DNA of 28,996 nt. Origin: DASVBJ01 sp036375895. GTDB taxonomy: Bacteria; Actinomycetota; Actinomycetes; JACCUZ01. The notes under the pieces are model-generated. The model worked only from the letters and a program-made list of their open reading frames with translations, was not told the DNA's origin and ran no database searches. The position numbers were made by a program, and so were the translations under genes. Below, one piece after another: positions 21,624 to 28,996 of the stretch. Where the stretch lies: assembly GCA_036375895.1 (NCBI GenBank), contig DASVBJ010000265.1, forward strand, positions 1 to 28,996, written 5' to 3'. Position 1 is the stretch's first letter; each line of letters begins with the position of its first letter.

Positions 21624-22096
21624 GCAGGCGACGCCGATCCGAGGCGCCGGGGCGGCCGGCGGTGCCGCGGCGGTCCCTCCTGACCGGCGGGGTGCTCCTC
21701 TCCCTCGGAGCGCTCCTGACCGGCTGCACGGAGGTCGAGGCCACCACGGAGGAGGGCTACTCGCCGGCGAAGGTCGAGGAGATCAAGGGCTCCGAGGTGA
21801 AGCGCGTGACCTTCACCGCGGACGGCGCCGAGCAGGTCGGCCTGCAGACCGTGCGGGCGACGCAACGCGCTGGGCAGGCAGTGGTGCCGTACACGGCGCT
21901 CATCTACTCCCCGGACGGCGGGACGTGGGTCTACACGACTCCCCAGCCGCTGACCTTCGTACGAAAGGCCGTGGTCGTCGACCGGATCGACGGCGACCAG
22001 GTGCTGCTCTCCGGCGGCCTGAGCCCCGGCGCCCCCGTGGTGACCGTCGGGGCGGCGGAGGTGTACGGAGCCGAGCTGGACATCGCGGGTCACTGA
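21620..22096 (+). CDS. Lipoprotein resembling the C-terminal part of an RND periplasmic adaptor (CusB/CzcB-like)
   Basis: The 158-residue protein has an Arg-rich N-terminus with a twin arginine (PRRSLLTGG) and a lipobox LLTGC with Cys36, so it is probably a lipoprotein on the outer face of the membrane, perhaps exported by Tat. The rest (VPYTALIYSPDGGTWVYTTP, then LTFVRKAVVVDRIDGDQVLLS and GAPVVTVGAAEVYG) is the beta-barrel/membrane-proximal end of RND adaptors. The lipoyl domain and the long helical hairpin that reaches an outer-membrane channel are missing. That fits a bacterium with no outer membrane and is unlikely to be random truncation, since the gene overlaps and is spaced tightly between the two permease genes. 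Confidence 0.82.
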   Translation: MSRRRRSEAPGRPAVPRRSLLTGGVLLSLGALLTGCTEVEATTEEGYSPAKVEEIKGSEVKRVTFTADGAEQVGLQTVRATQRAGQAVVPYTALIYSPDGGTWVYTTPQPLTFVRKAVVVDRIDGDQVLLSGGLSPGAPVVTVGAAEVYGAELDIAGH

Positions 22097-22118
22097 CGAG
22101 GCCGAGGGGAGCGCGCTG

Positions 22119-25100
22119 ATGCGGCACATCGTGGCGAACAGCCTCCGGTTCAGGTGGCTCGTGGTCTTCGCGGCCGTGGCGCTGATGGCGCTTGGCTTCG
22201 CCAACATCCCCAACACGAAGGTCGACGTCTTCCCGGAGTTCGCCCCGCCGAGGGTGGAGATCCAGACCATCGCCCTCGGCAACTCCTCGAACGAGGTCGA
22301 GGAGCTCATCACCGTGCCCATCGAGGACCAGCTGAACGGGATCGAGGGACTCGCCGAGATGCGCTCGAAGTCGGTGGCGCAGCTCTCGTCGATCGTGCTC
22401 ATCTTCGACCGGGGGACCAACGAGCTGCGCGCCCGCCAGCTGGTGGCCGAGCGGATCTCGCAGATCACGGCGACCCTGCCGACCTGGGCCAGCCCGCCCT
22501 TCATGATGCCGGCGCTCTCCTCGACCAGCCGGATCATGAAGATCGGGCTGTCGTCGGACGACGTGAACCTGATCGACATGTCCACGATCGCCTACTGGAA
22601 GATCAGAGCACGGCTGCTGCGGGTCCCCGGGGTGGCGCAGGTGGCGATCTGGGGCGAGCGGCTGCCGCAGCGGCACGTGCAGGTCGACCCGGCCAAGCTC
22701 GCGAAGTACGACGTCTCCCTCCAGCGGGTGATGGACGTGTCCGCGGACGCCCTCGACGCGGGCCTCCTCAAGTACTCCGACGGCGCGGTCGTCGGCACCG
22801 GCGGGTTCGTGGAGGTCGGAGACCAGCGGTTCAACATCCAGAACGTCCAGCCCATCACCGGGCCCGAGCAGCTCGGCGCCGTCCCGGTGATCCAGCGCAA
22901 CGGGAAGACGCTGCGGCTCGCGGACCTGGGCCAGGTCATCGTGGACCCGGGGCCCCTCTGGGGCGATGCGGTGATCAACGACGGCCCCGGCCTGATGCTG
23001 GTGGTCCAGAAGTTCCGCGGCGCGAACACCTTGGAGGTGACGCGCGGCGTCGAGAAGGCGATGGACGAGCTCGAGCCGGGGCTGCCGGGCATCGCGGTCG
23101 ACACGACGATCTTCCGCCCGGCCACGTTCATCGAGCAGTCGATCCACAACCTCACCAGGGCGATGTACATCGGCATCCTGCTGGTGATCCTGATCATCAT
23201 CGCCTTCCTCTTCGAGTGGAGGACGGCGTTCATCAGCCTGCTCGCGATCCCGCTGTCGCTCGTCTCCGCCCTGCTCGTGCTGGACCTACGCGGAGCCACG
23301 GTCAACGTCATGGTCCTGGCAGGGCTCGTCGTCGCCATCGGTGTCGTCGTCGACGACGCGATCATCGACGTGGAGAACATCGTCCGACGACTTCGACAAG
23401 CGCGGGCCGAAGGCCGGCACGTCTCGACGTTCTCGGTCGTGCTCGACGCCTCCGTGGAGGTGCGGACCGCGATCACGTACGCCACGGTCATCAACGTCCT
23501 GGCGGTCGTGCCCGTGCTGTTCCTCGAGGGCCTGTCCGGGTCGTTCTTCCAACCCCTCGTGCTGTCCTACGCGCTGGCCGTCCTGGTGTCGATGGTGGTG
23601 GCGCTGACGCTCACGCCGGCCCTGTGCCTGCTGATGCTCTCCCGGGGACGGCTCGGGCACCGCGACTCGCCACTGCTGAGGGTGCTCAAGCGTGGCTACC
23701 GGGCAGCGCTCTCCCCGCTGCTCCGCCGGCCGCAACCGGCGGCGGCGGCAGCGCTGTCGCTGGCCGTTGCCGGCGCCCTCGCCTTCCCGACGCTGGGCAC
23801 TCAGCTGTTGCCCGACTTCAAGGAGCGCGACTTCCTGATGCACTGGCTGACCCAGCCGGGGACCTCAGCGCCTGAGGAGACCCGCGTCTCGGTCGCCGCC
23901 TGCAAGGACCTGCGGGAGATCCCGGGGGTGCGCAACTGCGGGTCCCACATCGGGCAGGCGCTGCTCGCGGACGAGGTGTACGGCGTCGACTTCGGTGAGA
24001 ACTGGATCAGCGTCTCACCCGACGTCGACTACGACGCGACGCTGTCCTCGGTGCAGGACACGGTCGACGCCTACCCCGGCCTCTACCGCGACGTCCAGAC
24101 CTACCTGCGGGAGCGGATCAAGGAGGTCCTGACCGGTACCAGCGAGTCGATCGTCGTGCGGATCTACGGGCCGGACCTCAACGTGCTGCGCGACAAGGCC
24201 AAGGAGATCGAGAAGCGGCTCGCGGGGGTGGACGGTGTGGTCGAGGTCCACGCGTCGCACCAGACGGACCTGCCGCACATCATCGTCGAGCCGGACCTCG
24301 CCGCCGCGCGCAGCCACGGGCTCACGCCGGGGGACATCCGTCGGCAGGTGTCGACCCTGGTCGCGAGCGAGGAGGTCAGCGACATCTTCGCCGGTGGACG
24401 GGCGTACGACGTGCACGTGACCGCGATCCCCTCGGCCAGGGACAGCCTCACCGACGTCGGGAACCTGCCGCTCGACACCCCCGGAGGCGGCCGGGTCCTG
24501 CTGAGCGAGGTCGCCGACATCCACGTCGGCCCGACGCCCAACGCGGTCGAGCGTGACCGGCAGTCCCGCAGGATCGACGTCGGCGCGAACGTGGAGGGGC
24601 GAGACCTCGGCTCGGTCGTGGACGCGGTCAACGACCGTCTCGAAGGAGTGAGCTTCCCGGTCGGCTACCACGCGGAGGTTCTCGGCGAGTCCACCGAGCT
24701 GAACGCTGCGCAGCAGCGGCTCCTCCTGTTCGGGGCCATCGCGCTGCTCGCGATCCTGCTGGTCCTGCAGGCAGCGTTCCGCAGCTTCCGCCTCGCTCTG
24801 CTGACCTTCCTGCTGCTGCCGACGGCCCTGGTCGGCGGGGTGCTGGCGGTCTGGCTGGGCAACGGCATCCTCTCGCTCGGCTCGCTGGTGGGCTTCCTGG
24901 CTGTGTTCGGCATCGCAGCCCGCAACGGGATCCTCATGATCAGCCACTTCCAGCACCTCGAGCGCGAGGAGGGTCAGGCGTTCGGCCCGGAGCTCGTCCT
25001 GCGTGGCGCCTCCGAGCGTCTGGCGCCGATCCTCATGACCGCCTTGGCGACCGGCCTCGCGCTGGTGCCGCTGGCGGTCGCCGGCAGCATCCCCGGCCAC

Positions 25101-25226
25101 GAGATCGAGCACCCCATGGCCATCGTGATCCTCGGTGGCCTGACCACCGCGACGCTGCTGAACCTGTTCGTCCTGCCGTCGCTGTACCTGCGGTTCGGGA
25201 GGTCGAAGCGATCGAGGACAGCGTGA
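22119..25226 (+). CDS. CusA/HME-like RND transporter permease
   Basis: The 1035-residue protein is the more typical of the two RND permeases. It begins MRHIVANSLRFRWLVVFAAV with a first membrane helix, then VDVFPEFAPPRVEIQT, the porter-domain start. The proton-relay helix has Asp412-Asp413 in GVVVDDAIIDVENIVRRLR and the late relay helix has Arg935 in IAARNGILMI. Length and motifs match the heavy-metal and CusA-like branch (HME-RND). However, I cannot identify the methionine ladder that marks Cu/Ag transport, so the substrate is open. A GAGGGGAG site lies before the ATG. It is in one operon with the divergent permease and the adaptor-like lipoprotein, and convergent with the cysteine-rich lipoprotein gene, 18 bp away. 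Confidence 0.9.
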   Translation: MRHIVANSLRFRWLVVFAAVALMALGFANIPNTKVDVFPEFAPPRVEIQTIALGNSSNEVEELITVPIEDQLNGIEGLAEMRSKSVAQLSSIVLIFDRGTNELRARQLVAERISQITATLPTWASPPFMMPALSSTSRIMKIGLSSDDVNLIDMSTIAYWKIRARLLRVPGVAQVAIWGERLPQRHVQVDPAKLAKYDVSLQRVMDVSADALDAGLLKYSDGAVVGTGGFVEVGDQRFNIQNVQPITGPEQLGAVPVIQRNGKTLRLADLGQVIVDPGPLWGDAVINDGPGLMLVVQKFRGANTLEVTRGVEKAMDELEPGLPGIAVDTTIFRPATFIEQSIHNLTRAMYIGILLVILIIIAFLFEWRTAFISLLAIPLSLVSALLVLDLRGATVNVMVLAGLVVAIGVVVDDAIIDVENIVRRLRQARAEGRHVSTFSVVLDASVEVRTAITYATVINVLAVVPVLFLEGLSGSFFQPLVLSYALAVLVSMVVALTLTPALCLLMLSRGRLGHRDSPLLRVLKRGYRAALSPLLRRPQPAAAAALSLAVAGALAFPTLGTQLLPDFKERDFLMHWLTQPGTSAPEETRVSVAACKDLREIPGVRNCGSHIGQALLADEVYGVDFGENWISVSPDVDYDATLSSVQDTVDAYPGLYRDVQTYLRERIKEVLTGTSESIVVRIYGPDLNVLRDKAKEIEKRLAGVDGVVEVHASHQTDLPHIIVEPDLAAARSHGLTPGDIRRQVSTLVASEEVSDIFAGGRAYDVHVTAIPSARDSLTDVGNLPLDTPGGGRVLLSEVADIHVGPTPNAVERDRQSRRIDVGANVEGRDLGSVVDAVNDRLEGVSFPVGYHAEVLGESTELNAAQQRLLLFGAIALLAILLVLQAAFRSFRLALLTFLLLPTALVGGVLAVWLGNGILSLGSLVGFLAVFGIAARNGILMISHFQHLEREEGQAFGPELVLRGASERLAPILMTALATGLALVPLAVAGSIPGHEIEHPMAIVILGGLTTATLLNLFVLPSLYLRFGRSKRSRTA

Positions 25227-25244
25227 CGAGGATTGGCCGCCGGG

Positions 25245-26204
25245 TCAGCCCAGCGTCTGCCCGTAGACCTCGACCTCGACGACGTCGTAGATCTTGTCGG
25301 TGTGCTTGAGCTGGCAGTCCAGGTCGGCGAGGGACGCGGCGATCTCCTCCTGCTGGAGCTTCTTGAGCTCCGCGGCCCGCTCGCCGGTCAGCTCGGTGGG
25401 CGCGTCACCGTCCAGGAGCTCGTCGAGCCGGTCCTGGAAGTCCTCGATGATCTCGTCCTGGTCCTCGAGGTAGTCGTAGCCCGCGGCCCGCATGCACTTC
25501 GACCAGGCCGCCCTCGCCTTCACGATCCTCGGGTCGTTGTCCACCAGGACGTCCTTGGGGTTCACGTAGGTGCCCTTGAGCTGCTCGGGCGTGAACACCG
25601 CGGCGACCGCCTTGCGGGTGCACCCACCGGTCTCGGAGAAGTCCTCCTCGTCCAGGGTGAACACGAAGTCCCTGTTCGGGTCGTCCCCGAACAGGGTCCG
25701 GTTGTACGCCTCCTGGTCCGCCTCCGACAGGCCCTTGAAGATCCGCAGGTTCTGGGGCCCCAGGCCGGTGTCGCGCACCGGGTTGTCGAACCGGGTGGTG
25801 ACAGCGAGCCCCCACTTCTCCTTGTACTCCCTGCGGGTGTAGCCAGGGTCCTGCCGGACCCGCGCCTGCGCGGCCTCCACCGTCCGGACGTCGACCGGCA
25901 CGTACTCGAAGCCGGCCTCCCGCATGCACTCCGCGATCAGGGCCTGGGTCTTCTCGACGTGCTGGGCGAACTCCTCCTCGGTGAGGCCGAACTCCTTGAT
26001 GCCCGGCAGCTTGCCGCCCGTCCCGGTGCCGCTCGGTGACGGCTTGGCGGACTTGGACGCCGCGGCGGCCTCCGATGACTTCGAGTCGCCTCCACCGCAC
26101 CCGGTGACCAGCATGGCGCCGGTGACCAGGAGGACCAGTGCGCCGGCACCGCGGCGCGTCCGCAGCGCGTGGCCTAAGGCTGTCGATGTCGGTGTCCTTT
26201 GCAC
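25245..26204 (-). CDS. Secreted lipoprotein with repeated CMR-A-G-F/Y motifs, function unknown
   Basis: The 319-residue product has a signal peptide with lipobox MLVTGC (Cys36), a Ser/Pro/Gly-rich linker, then a soluble helical domain. Two look-alike segments, LIAECMREAGFEYVPV and AWSKCMRAAGYDYLED, each have Cys-Met-Arg-x-Ala-Gly-aromatic, and further cysteines occur in GGCTRKAV and LDCQLK. The four could form two disulfides. I recognise no named family, although similar lipoproteins are often found beside actinobacterial MacB-like exporters. GTG at 26202-26204 is the start, with a GAGGTGAGGG site. It is read divergently from the adaptor gene and shares its operator region, which suggests co-regulation. 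It may be a substrate-binding or sensor component of the exporters. Confidence 0.78.
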   Translation of the reverse strand: MQRTPTSTALGHALRTRRGAGALVLLVTGAMLVTGCGGGDSKSSEAAAASKSAKPSPSGTGTGGKLPGIKEFGLTEEEFAQHVEKTQALIAECMREAGFEYVPVDVRTVEAAQARVRQDPGYTRREYKEKWGLAVTTRFDNPVRDTGLGPQNLRIFKGLSEADQEAYNRTLFGDDPNRDFVFTLDEEDFSETGGCTRKAVAAVFTPEQLKGTYVNPKDVLVDNDPRIVKARAAWSKCMRAAGYDYLEDQDEIIEDFQDRLDELLDGDAPTELTGERAAELKKLQQEEIAASLADLDCQLKHTDKIYDVVEVEVYGQTLG

Positions 26205-26260
26205 GCCCTCACCTCGCCCCGGGTCCGCGTGAGTGTGCTCTCGAGGGAAGCACAACGTCG

Positions 26261-26309
26261 CTGAACGCCACCTGACAGAAAGGCCGCGGTTGTTCAGGTT
26301 CCTGTCAGG
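26261..26309. promoter_or_regulatory. Twin TCAG operator between the lipoprotein and exporter genes
   Basis: CTGA begins at 26261 and 26272 (TCAG on the minus strand) and TCAG begins at 26294 and 26305 (plus strand). Each pair is spaced 11 bp, and together they form a dyad: CCTGACAG 26271-26278 is complementary to CTGTCAGG 26302-26309. Each pair faces one of the two divergent genes. The plus-strand pair includes GTTCAGGTTC, shared with the RND operon operator. Confidence 0.68.
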
Positions 26310-26359
26310 ACCGATCTGCCACGCTGCGAGCACGGGTCATCGCGGGAGGCTGATGCACG

Positions 26360-27538
26360 ATGAGACGGCGGACCCTGGCGCTGTTGCTGCTCGCCGTCGT
26401 CGTCGTGTCGTCCGCGGTCACCTGGTTCGCCAGCTCTCAGATCCGTTCCCCGGCGGAGGCCGCCGCCCGCACGGCTCCGCCCGCGGCGTCGCCGATCCTC
26501 GTGCCGGTGGAGAAGCGGGTGCTGGCGACCAAGATCGTCAGTCGGGGCACCGGACACTACGGGCATCCCCGGGAGCTCTCGCTCGTCCGCTCCGCCTTGA
26601 AGGACGGACCACGGGTCATCACCAGCCTGCCTCGGGTGGGCTCAGTCGCGACCGAGGGCGCAGTCCTGCTCACCGTCTCGGGCCGCCCGACCTTCCTGCT
26701 CGACGGCGCCCAGCCCGCCTACCGCGACCTCGGTCCCGGGATGTCCGGCAGGGACGTCCGACAGCTGGAGCAGGCGCTCGCCCGCCTGGGGCTCGACCCC
26801 GGGCGGGTCGACGGCTCGTACGACGGGGCGACCGAGGCCGCGGTCAGGCGGCTCTACCGCCGGCACGACGTCAGCCCGGTCGTGGCCACCGACGCCCAGC
26901 TGGCCGCGGTCCGGTCCACCGAGGCCGAGCTCGTCAGCGGCGGGCGCGCGCGCGGCGGCGTCCAGCTCCCCGCGGACGAGCTCGTGTTCGTCCCGGCCAC
27001 GCCGTTGCGGATCAGCAAGGTGGTCGCGAAGCTCGGCGCCCAGCCGGAGGGCGCGCTGGTCACGGTCACCAACTCGATCGTCGCGGTCAACGGGGCGATC
27101 CCGGTGGAGCAGGCAGGCCTCGTCAAGGCCGGAGCCGACGTCGTCATCGACGAGCCCGCCCTCGGCATCAAGGCCAACGGCCAGATCAGCCGCGTCGCCA
27201 CCCAGCCGGGGACCGACGGGGCGGACGGGTTCCACGTGTTCTTCGAGGTTCTCGTCCAGGACCCACCGCCTGCCCTCGTCGGCGCCTCCGTGCGACTGAC
27301 CGTGCCGATCAAGTCGACCGGGGAGGCGACGCTCGCGGTGCCGGTCGCTGCCCTGTCCCTCGGCCCCGACGGGAAGTCCCGGGTGCAGCGCTCCGCCGAC
27401 GGCAAGCTCGACTTCGTCGTGGTGGAGCCGGGCCTGTCCGCCGACGGCTTCGTGGCCGTGACGCCCGAGCGGGACGACCTCGCGGCCGGTGACCTCGTGG
27501 TCGTGGGCTTCGGGAAGAAGGTTGCGGGCAGTGGCTGA
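26360..27538 (+). CDS. MacA/HlyD-like adaptor with internal peptidoglycan-binding domain
   Basis: The 392-residue protein has one N-terminal membrane segment (residues about 6-25) and an extracytoplasmic body. Residues about 118-170 (LGPGMSGRDVRQLEQALARL, DGSYDGATEAAVRRLY) are a PG_binding_1 domain, inserted where an HlyD-family adaptor would have its helical hairpin. The rest (VPVEKRVLATKIVSRGT, LRISKVVAKLGAQ, ATLAVPVAALSLGPDGKSRVQ) shows the beta-barrel and membrane-proximal features of adaptors. It probably ties the exporter to the cell wall. GGGAGG lies about 10 nt before the ATG. It overlaps the ATPase gene by eight bases (27531-27538) and is first in a three-gene unit. The substrate is unknown. 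Confidence 0.86.
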   Translation: MRRRTLALLLLAVVVVSSAVTWFASSQIRSPAEAAARTAPPAASPILVPVEKRVLATKIVSRGTGHYGHPRELSLVRSALKDGPRVITSLPRVGSVATEGAVLLTVSGRPTFLLDGAQPAYRDLGPGMSGRDVRQLEQALARLGLDPGRVDGSYDGATEAAVRRLYRRHDVSPVVATDAQLAAVRSTEAELVSGGRARGGVQLPADELVFVPATPLRISKVVAKLGAQPEGALVTVTNSIVAVNGAIPVEQAGLVKAGADVVIDEPALGIKANGQISRVATQPGTDGADGFHVFFEVLVQDPPPALVGASVRLTVPIKSTGEATLAVPVAALSLGPDGKSRVQRSADGKLDFVVVEPGLSADGFVAVTPERDDLAAGDLVVVGFGKKVAGSG

Positions 27539-28217
27539 CGTCGCGACCCCCATGGTCCGGCTCGAGGGCGTGGGCCGTCGCTACGGCACGGTCGCTCCGG
27601 TGGTGGCGCTGCGATCCATCGACCTCGAGGTGAACGCCGGCCAGTGGGTCGCGGTCGTCGGGGCGTCCGGCTCGGGTAAGTCGACGCTGCTGAACATCGT
27701 CGGCTGCCTCGACCGGCAGACCAGCGGCTCCTACCGACTCACCGGACTCGACGTGTCCACCCTTACCGACCGGCAGCGGGCGGGACTGCGCAGTCGCTTC
27801 TTCGGCTTCGTCTTCCAGTCCTTCCACCTGCTCGCCCACCGGACGGTCGTCGAGAACGTGATGCTGGCGGAGGTCTACGGGCGTCGGCCGCGCGCGGGCC
27901 GGGCGGACCGGGCGCGCGCGGCCCTCCAGGCCGTGGGTCTCGACGGTCGCGGCGACTTCCTGCCCACCAGGCTGTCCGGGGGAGAGCGTCAGCGCGTCGC
28001 CATCGCTCGAGCGCTCGTCAACGGGCCACAGCTGCTGCTCTGTGACGAGCCCACCGGCAACCTGGACTCGGTCACCACCAAGGGCGTGCTGCAGCTGCTC
28101 GGCCAGCTGCACGCCGACGGGCTCACGATCGTCATGATCACTCACGACGCCGGCGTCGCCGAGCGGGCCGAGCGGCAGCTGCGCATCGTCGACGGTCAGA
28201 TCGCAGGCGAGCGGTGA
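27531..28217 (+). CDS. ABC transporter ATP-binding protein, MacB/LolD-like
   Basis: The 228-residue ATPase has Walker A GASGSGKS at about 44-51, a Q-loop near Gln96 in FVFQSFHLL, the signature LSGGE at 148-152, Walker B LLLCDEPT at 168-175 with D-loop NLDS, and the H-loop MITHD near 202. FQSFHLLAHRTVVENV and the length are typical of the MacB/LolD (type VII, mechanotransmission) group. It energises the permease encoded next. GTG 27531 is chosen because an upstream in-frame GTG (27489) would overlap the adaptor gene by 50 bases. The stop overlaps the permease start as GTGA. Confidence 0.93.
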   Translation: MADVATPMVRLEGVGRRYGTVAPVVALRSIDLEVNAGQWVAVVGASGSGKSTLLNIVGCLDRQTSGSYRLTGLDVSTLTDRQRAGLRSRFFGFVFQSFHLLAHRTVVENVMLAEVYGRRPRAGRADRARAALQAVGLDGRGDFLPTRLSGGERQRVAIARALVNGPQLLLCDEPTGNLDSVTTKGVLQLLGQLHADGLTIVMITHDAGVAERAERQLRIVDGQIAGER

Positions 28218-28996
28218 CCGCGACGGACCTCGTCCGGCCCTCGGCCACGGCTGACATCCGCCCGTCGGGCATGTGGGTGCGGGACCTGCTCAGCGAAGCC
28301 GTCGCCGGGCTGTTCGCCCGCCCGGTCCGCACCGCTCTGACGGTCCTCGGGACCGTGATCGGCCTGGCCGCGCTGGTCGCCACCCTCGGTCTGTCGCGGA
28401 CCGCGGGCAACCAGATCATCGCCCGTTTCGACGAGCTGCGTGCCACCGAGATCACGGTCAGCTCCAAGGCGGCGGCGTCGGGGGCGCCCAGCAACGATCT
28501 CCCGTGGGACGCGCCGCAGCGGCTGCAACGCCTCAACGGTGTCGTGGCCGCCGGCAACCTGAGCGAGATCGACGTCGGTGAGGCGCTCGTGAGCTCGTCG
28601 CCGATGCGCGACCCGCAACGTAGGACCGACTTCAAGCTGGCCGTGGAAGCCGTCTCGCCGGACCTGTTCGCTGCGGTGCGGGCCAGTCTGCTGACCGGTC
28701 GGCTCCCCGACGGCGGCCACGAGCAGCGGCGGGACCGGGTGGCGGTGCTCGGCCGGAACGCCGCGGAACAGCTCGGCATCACAAGGGTGGACGGGCTCCC
28801 GGGGATCCGCGTCGGCGACGAGGTCTTCAGCGTGATCGGCATCCTCGATCGCGTTCAGCGCAAGCATGCGTTGCTCAGCGCGGTGATCATCCCCGAGGGC
28901 GCAGCGCGGACGATCTACCACCTGCAGGCGCCGCAGTCCGTGGTGGTCGAGACGCAGGTCGGCGCCGCCTCGCTGCTCGCGCGGCAGGTCCCGCTC
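28214..28996 (+). CDS. MacB-like ABC transporter permease, 5' part
   Basis: The first 261 codons are visible and the gene continues past the right edge. A short N-terminal cytoplasmic stretch is followed by LLSEAVAGLFARPVRTALTV, the typical entry of FtsX/MacB-type permeases, and a membrane segment at about 40-60. Then comes the beginning of the extracytoplasmic domain (ITVSSKAAASG, then VSPDLFAAVRASLLTGRLPD and VAVLGRNAAEQLG). These segments match the MacB periplasmic core. With the adaptor and ATPase it forms a tripartite-type exporter without an outer-membrane part in view. The start GTG at 28214 overlaps the ATPase stop by four bases. Confidence 0.9.
   Translation, partial: MTATDLVRPSATADIRPSGMWVRDLLSEAVAGLFARPVRTALTVLGTVIGLAALVATLGLSRTAGNQIIARFDELRATEITVSSKAAASGAPSNDLPWDAPQRLQRLNGVVAAGNLSEIDVGEALVSSSPMRDPQRRTDFKLAVEAVSPDLFAAVRASLLTGRLPDGGHEQRRDRVAVLGRNAAEQLGITRVDGLPGIRVGDEVFSVIGILDRVQRKHALLSAVIIPEGAARTIYHLQAPQSVVVETQVGAASLLARQVPL

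Overview
The window is about 29 kb of very GC-rich DNA with actinobacterial genes, GTG starts, short intergenic gaps and several promoters that suggest leaderless transcripts. The gene order nudC (+), mycoredoxin (-), uvrD2 (+), whiB7 (+), ABC1/UbiB-like kinase (-) matches, as far as I recall, the order in Mycobacterium tuberculosis around Rv3197-Rv3199c. The source is therefore a chromosome of a high-GC actinomycete. The genus cannot be fixed from sequence alone. I saw no tRNA, rRNA, CRISPR array, transposase or phage integrase.

Layout. Positions 1-2206: the start of an ABM-fold protein (-), then a two-gene unit of a four-segment membrane protein and a Cys/His amidase-like protein with a peptidoglycan-binding-like tail. 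Positions 2234-5666: an endonuclease/exonuclease/phosphatase (EEP) protein (-) divergent from an M20 dipeptidase overlapping nudC, then mycoredoxin (-). Positions 5781-8970: uvrD2 and the whiB7 locus, with an AT-rich autoregulatory-type promoter, a 91-codon leader ORF, mutually exclusive antiterminator and terminator hairpins, whiB7, and a small basic ORF. Positions 8993-10569: a perfect 27-bp inverted repeat, a stand-alone LigD-type polymerase domain and a 51-aa zinc-ribbon protein. Positions 10570-14721 (-): ABC1 kinase, a ThiF-like protein with a possible RiPP-recognition N-terminus, an M20 deacylase and a DUF5679 protein. Positions 14925-18003: a crotonase, a methyltransferase with a structured leader, a YgjP/DUF45 metallohydrolase and a nucleotidyltransferase-like protein.

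Positions 18327-28996 form an envelope-export island. One operon encodes two different CusA-like RND permeases flanking a 158-aa lipoprotein that is only the C-terminal part of an RND adaptor. The next operon encodes a MacA-like adaptor with a built-in peptidoglycan-binding domain, a MacB-like ATPase and a permease that runs off the window. Between them a cysteine-containing lipoprotein is encoded on the minus strand. Both promoter regions carry TCAG half-sites at 10-11 bp spacing, typical of OmpR/PhoB-family response regulators, so the two exporters and the lipoprotein are probably co-regulated by one two-component system that is not in the window.

The most notable points are the readable whiB7 attenuator, the twin TCAG operators, the RND pair in an apparently single-membrane bacterium, the large hairpin at the predicted transcription start of the methyltransferase, and the 27-bp palindrome next to the polymerase gene.
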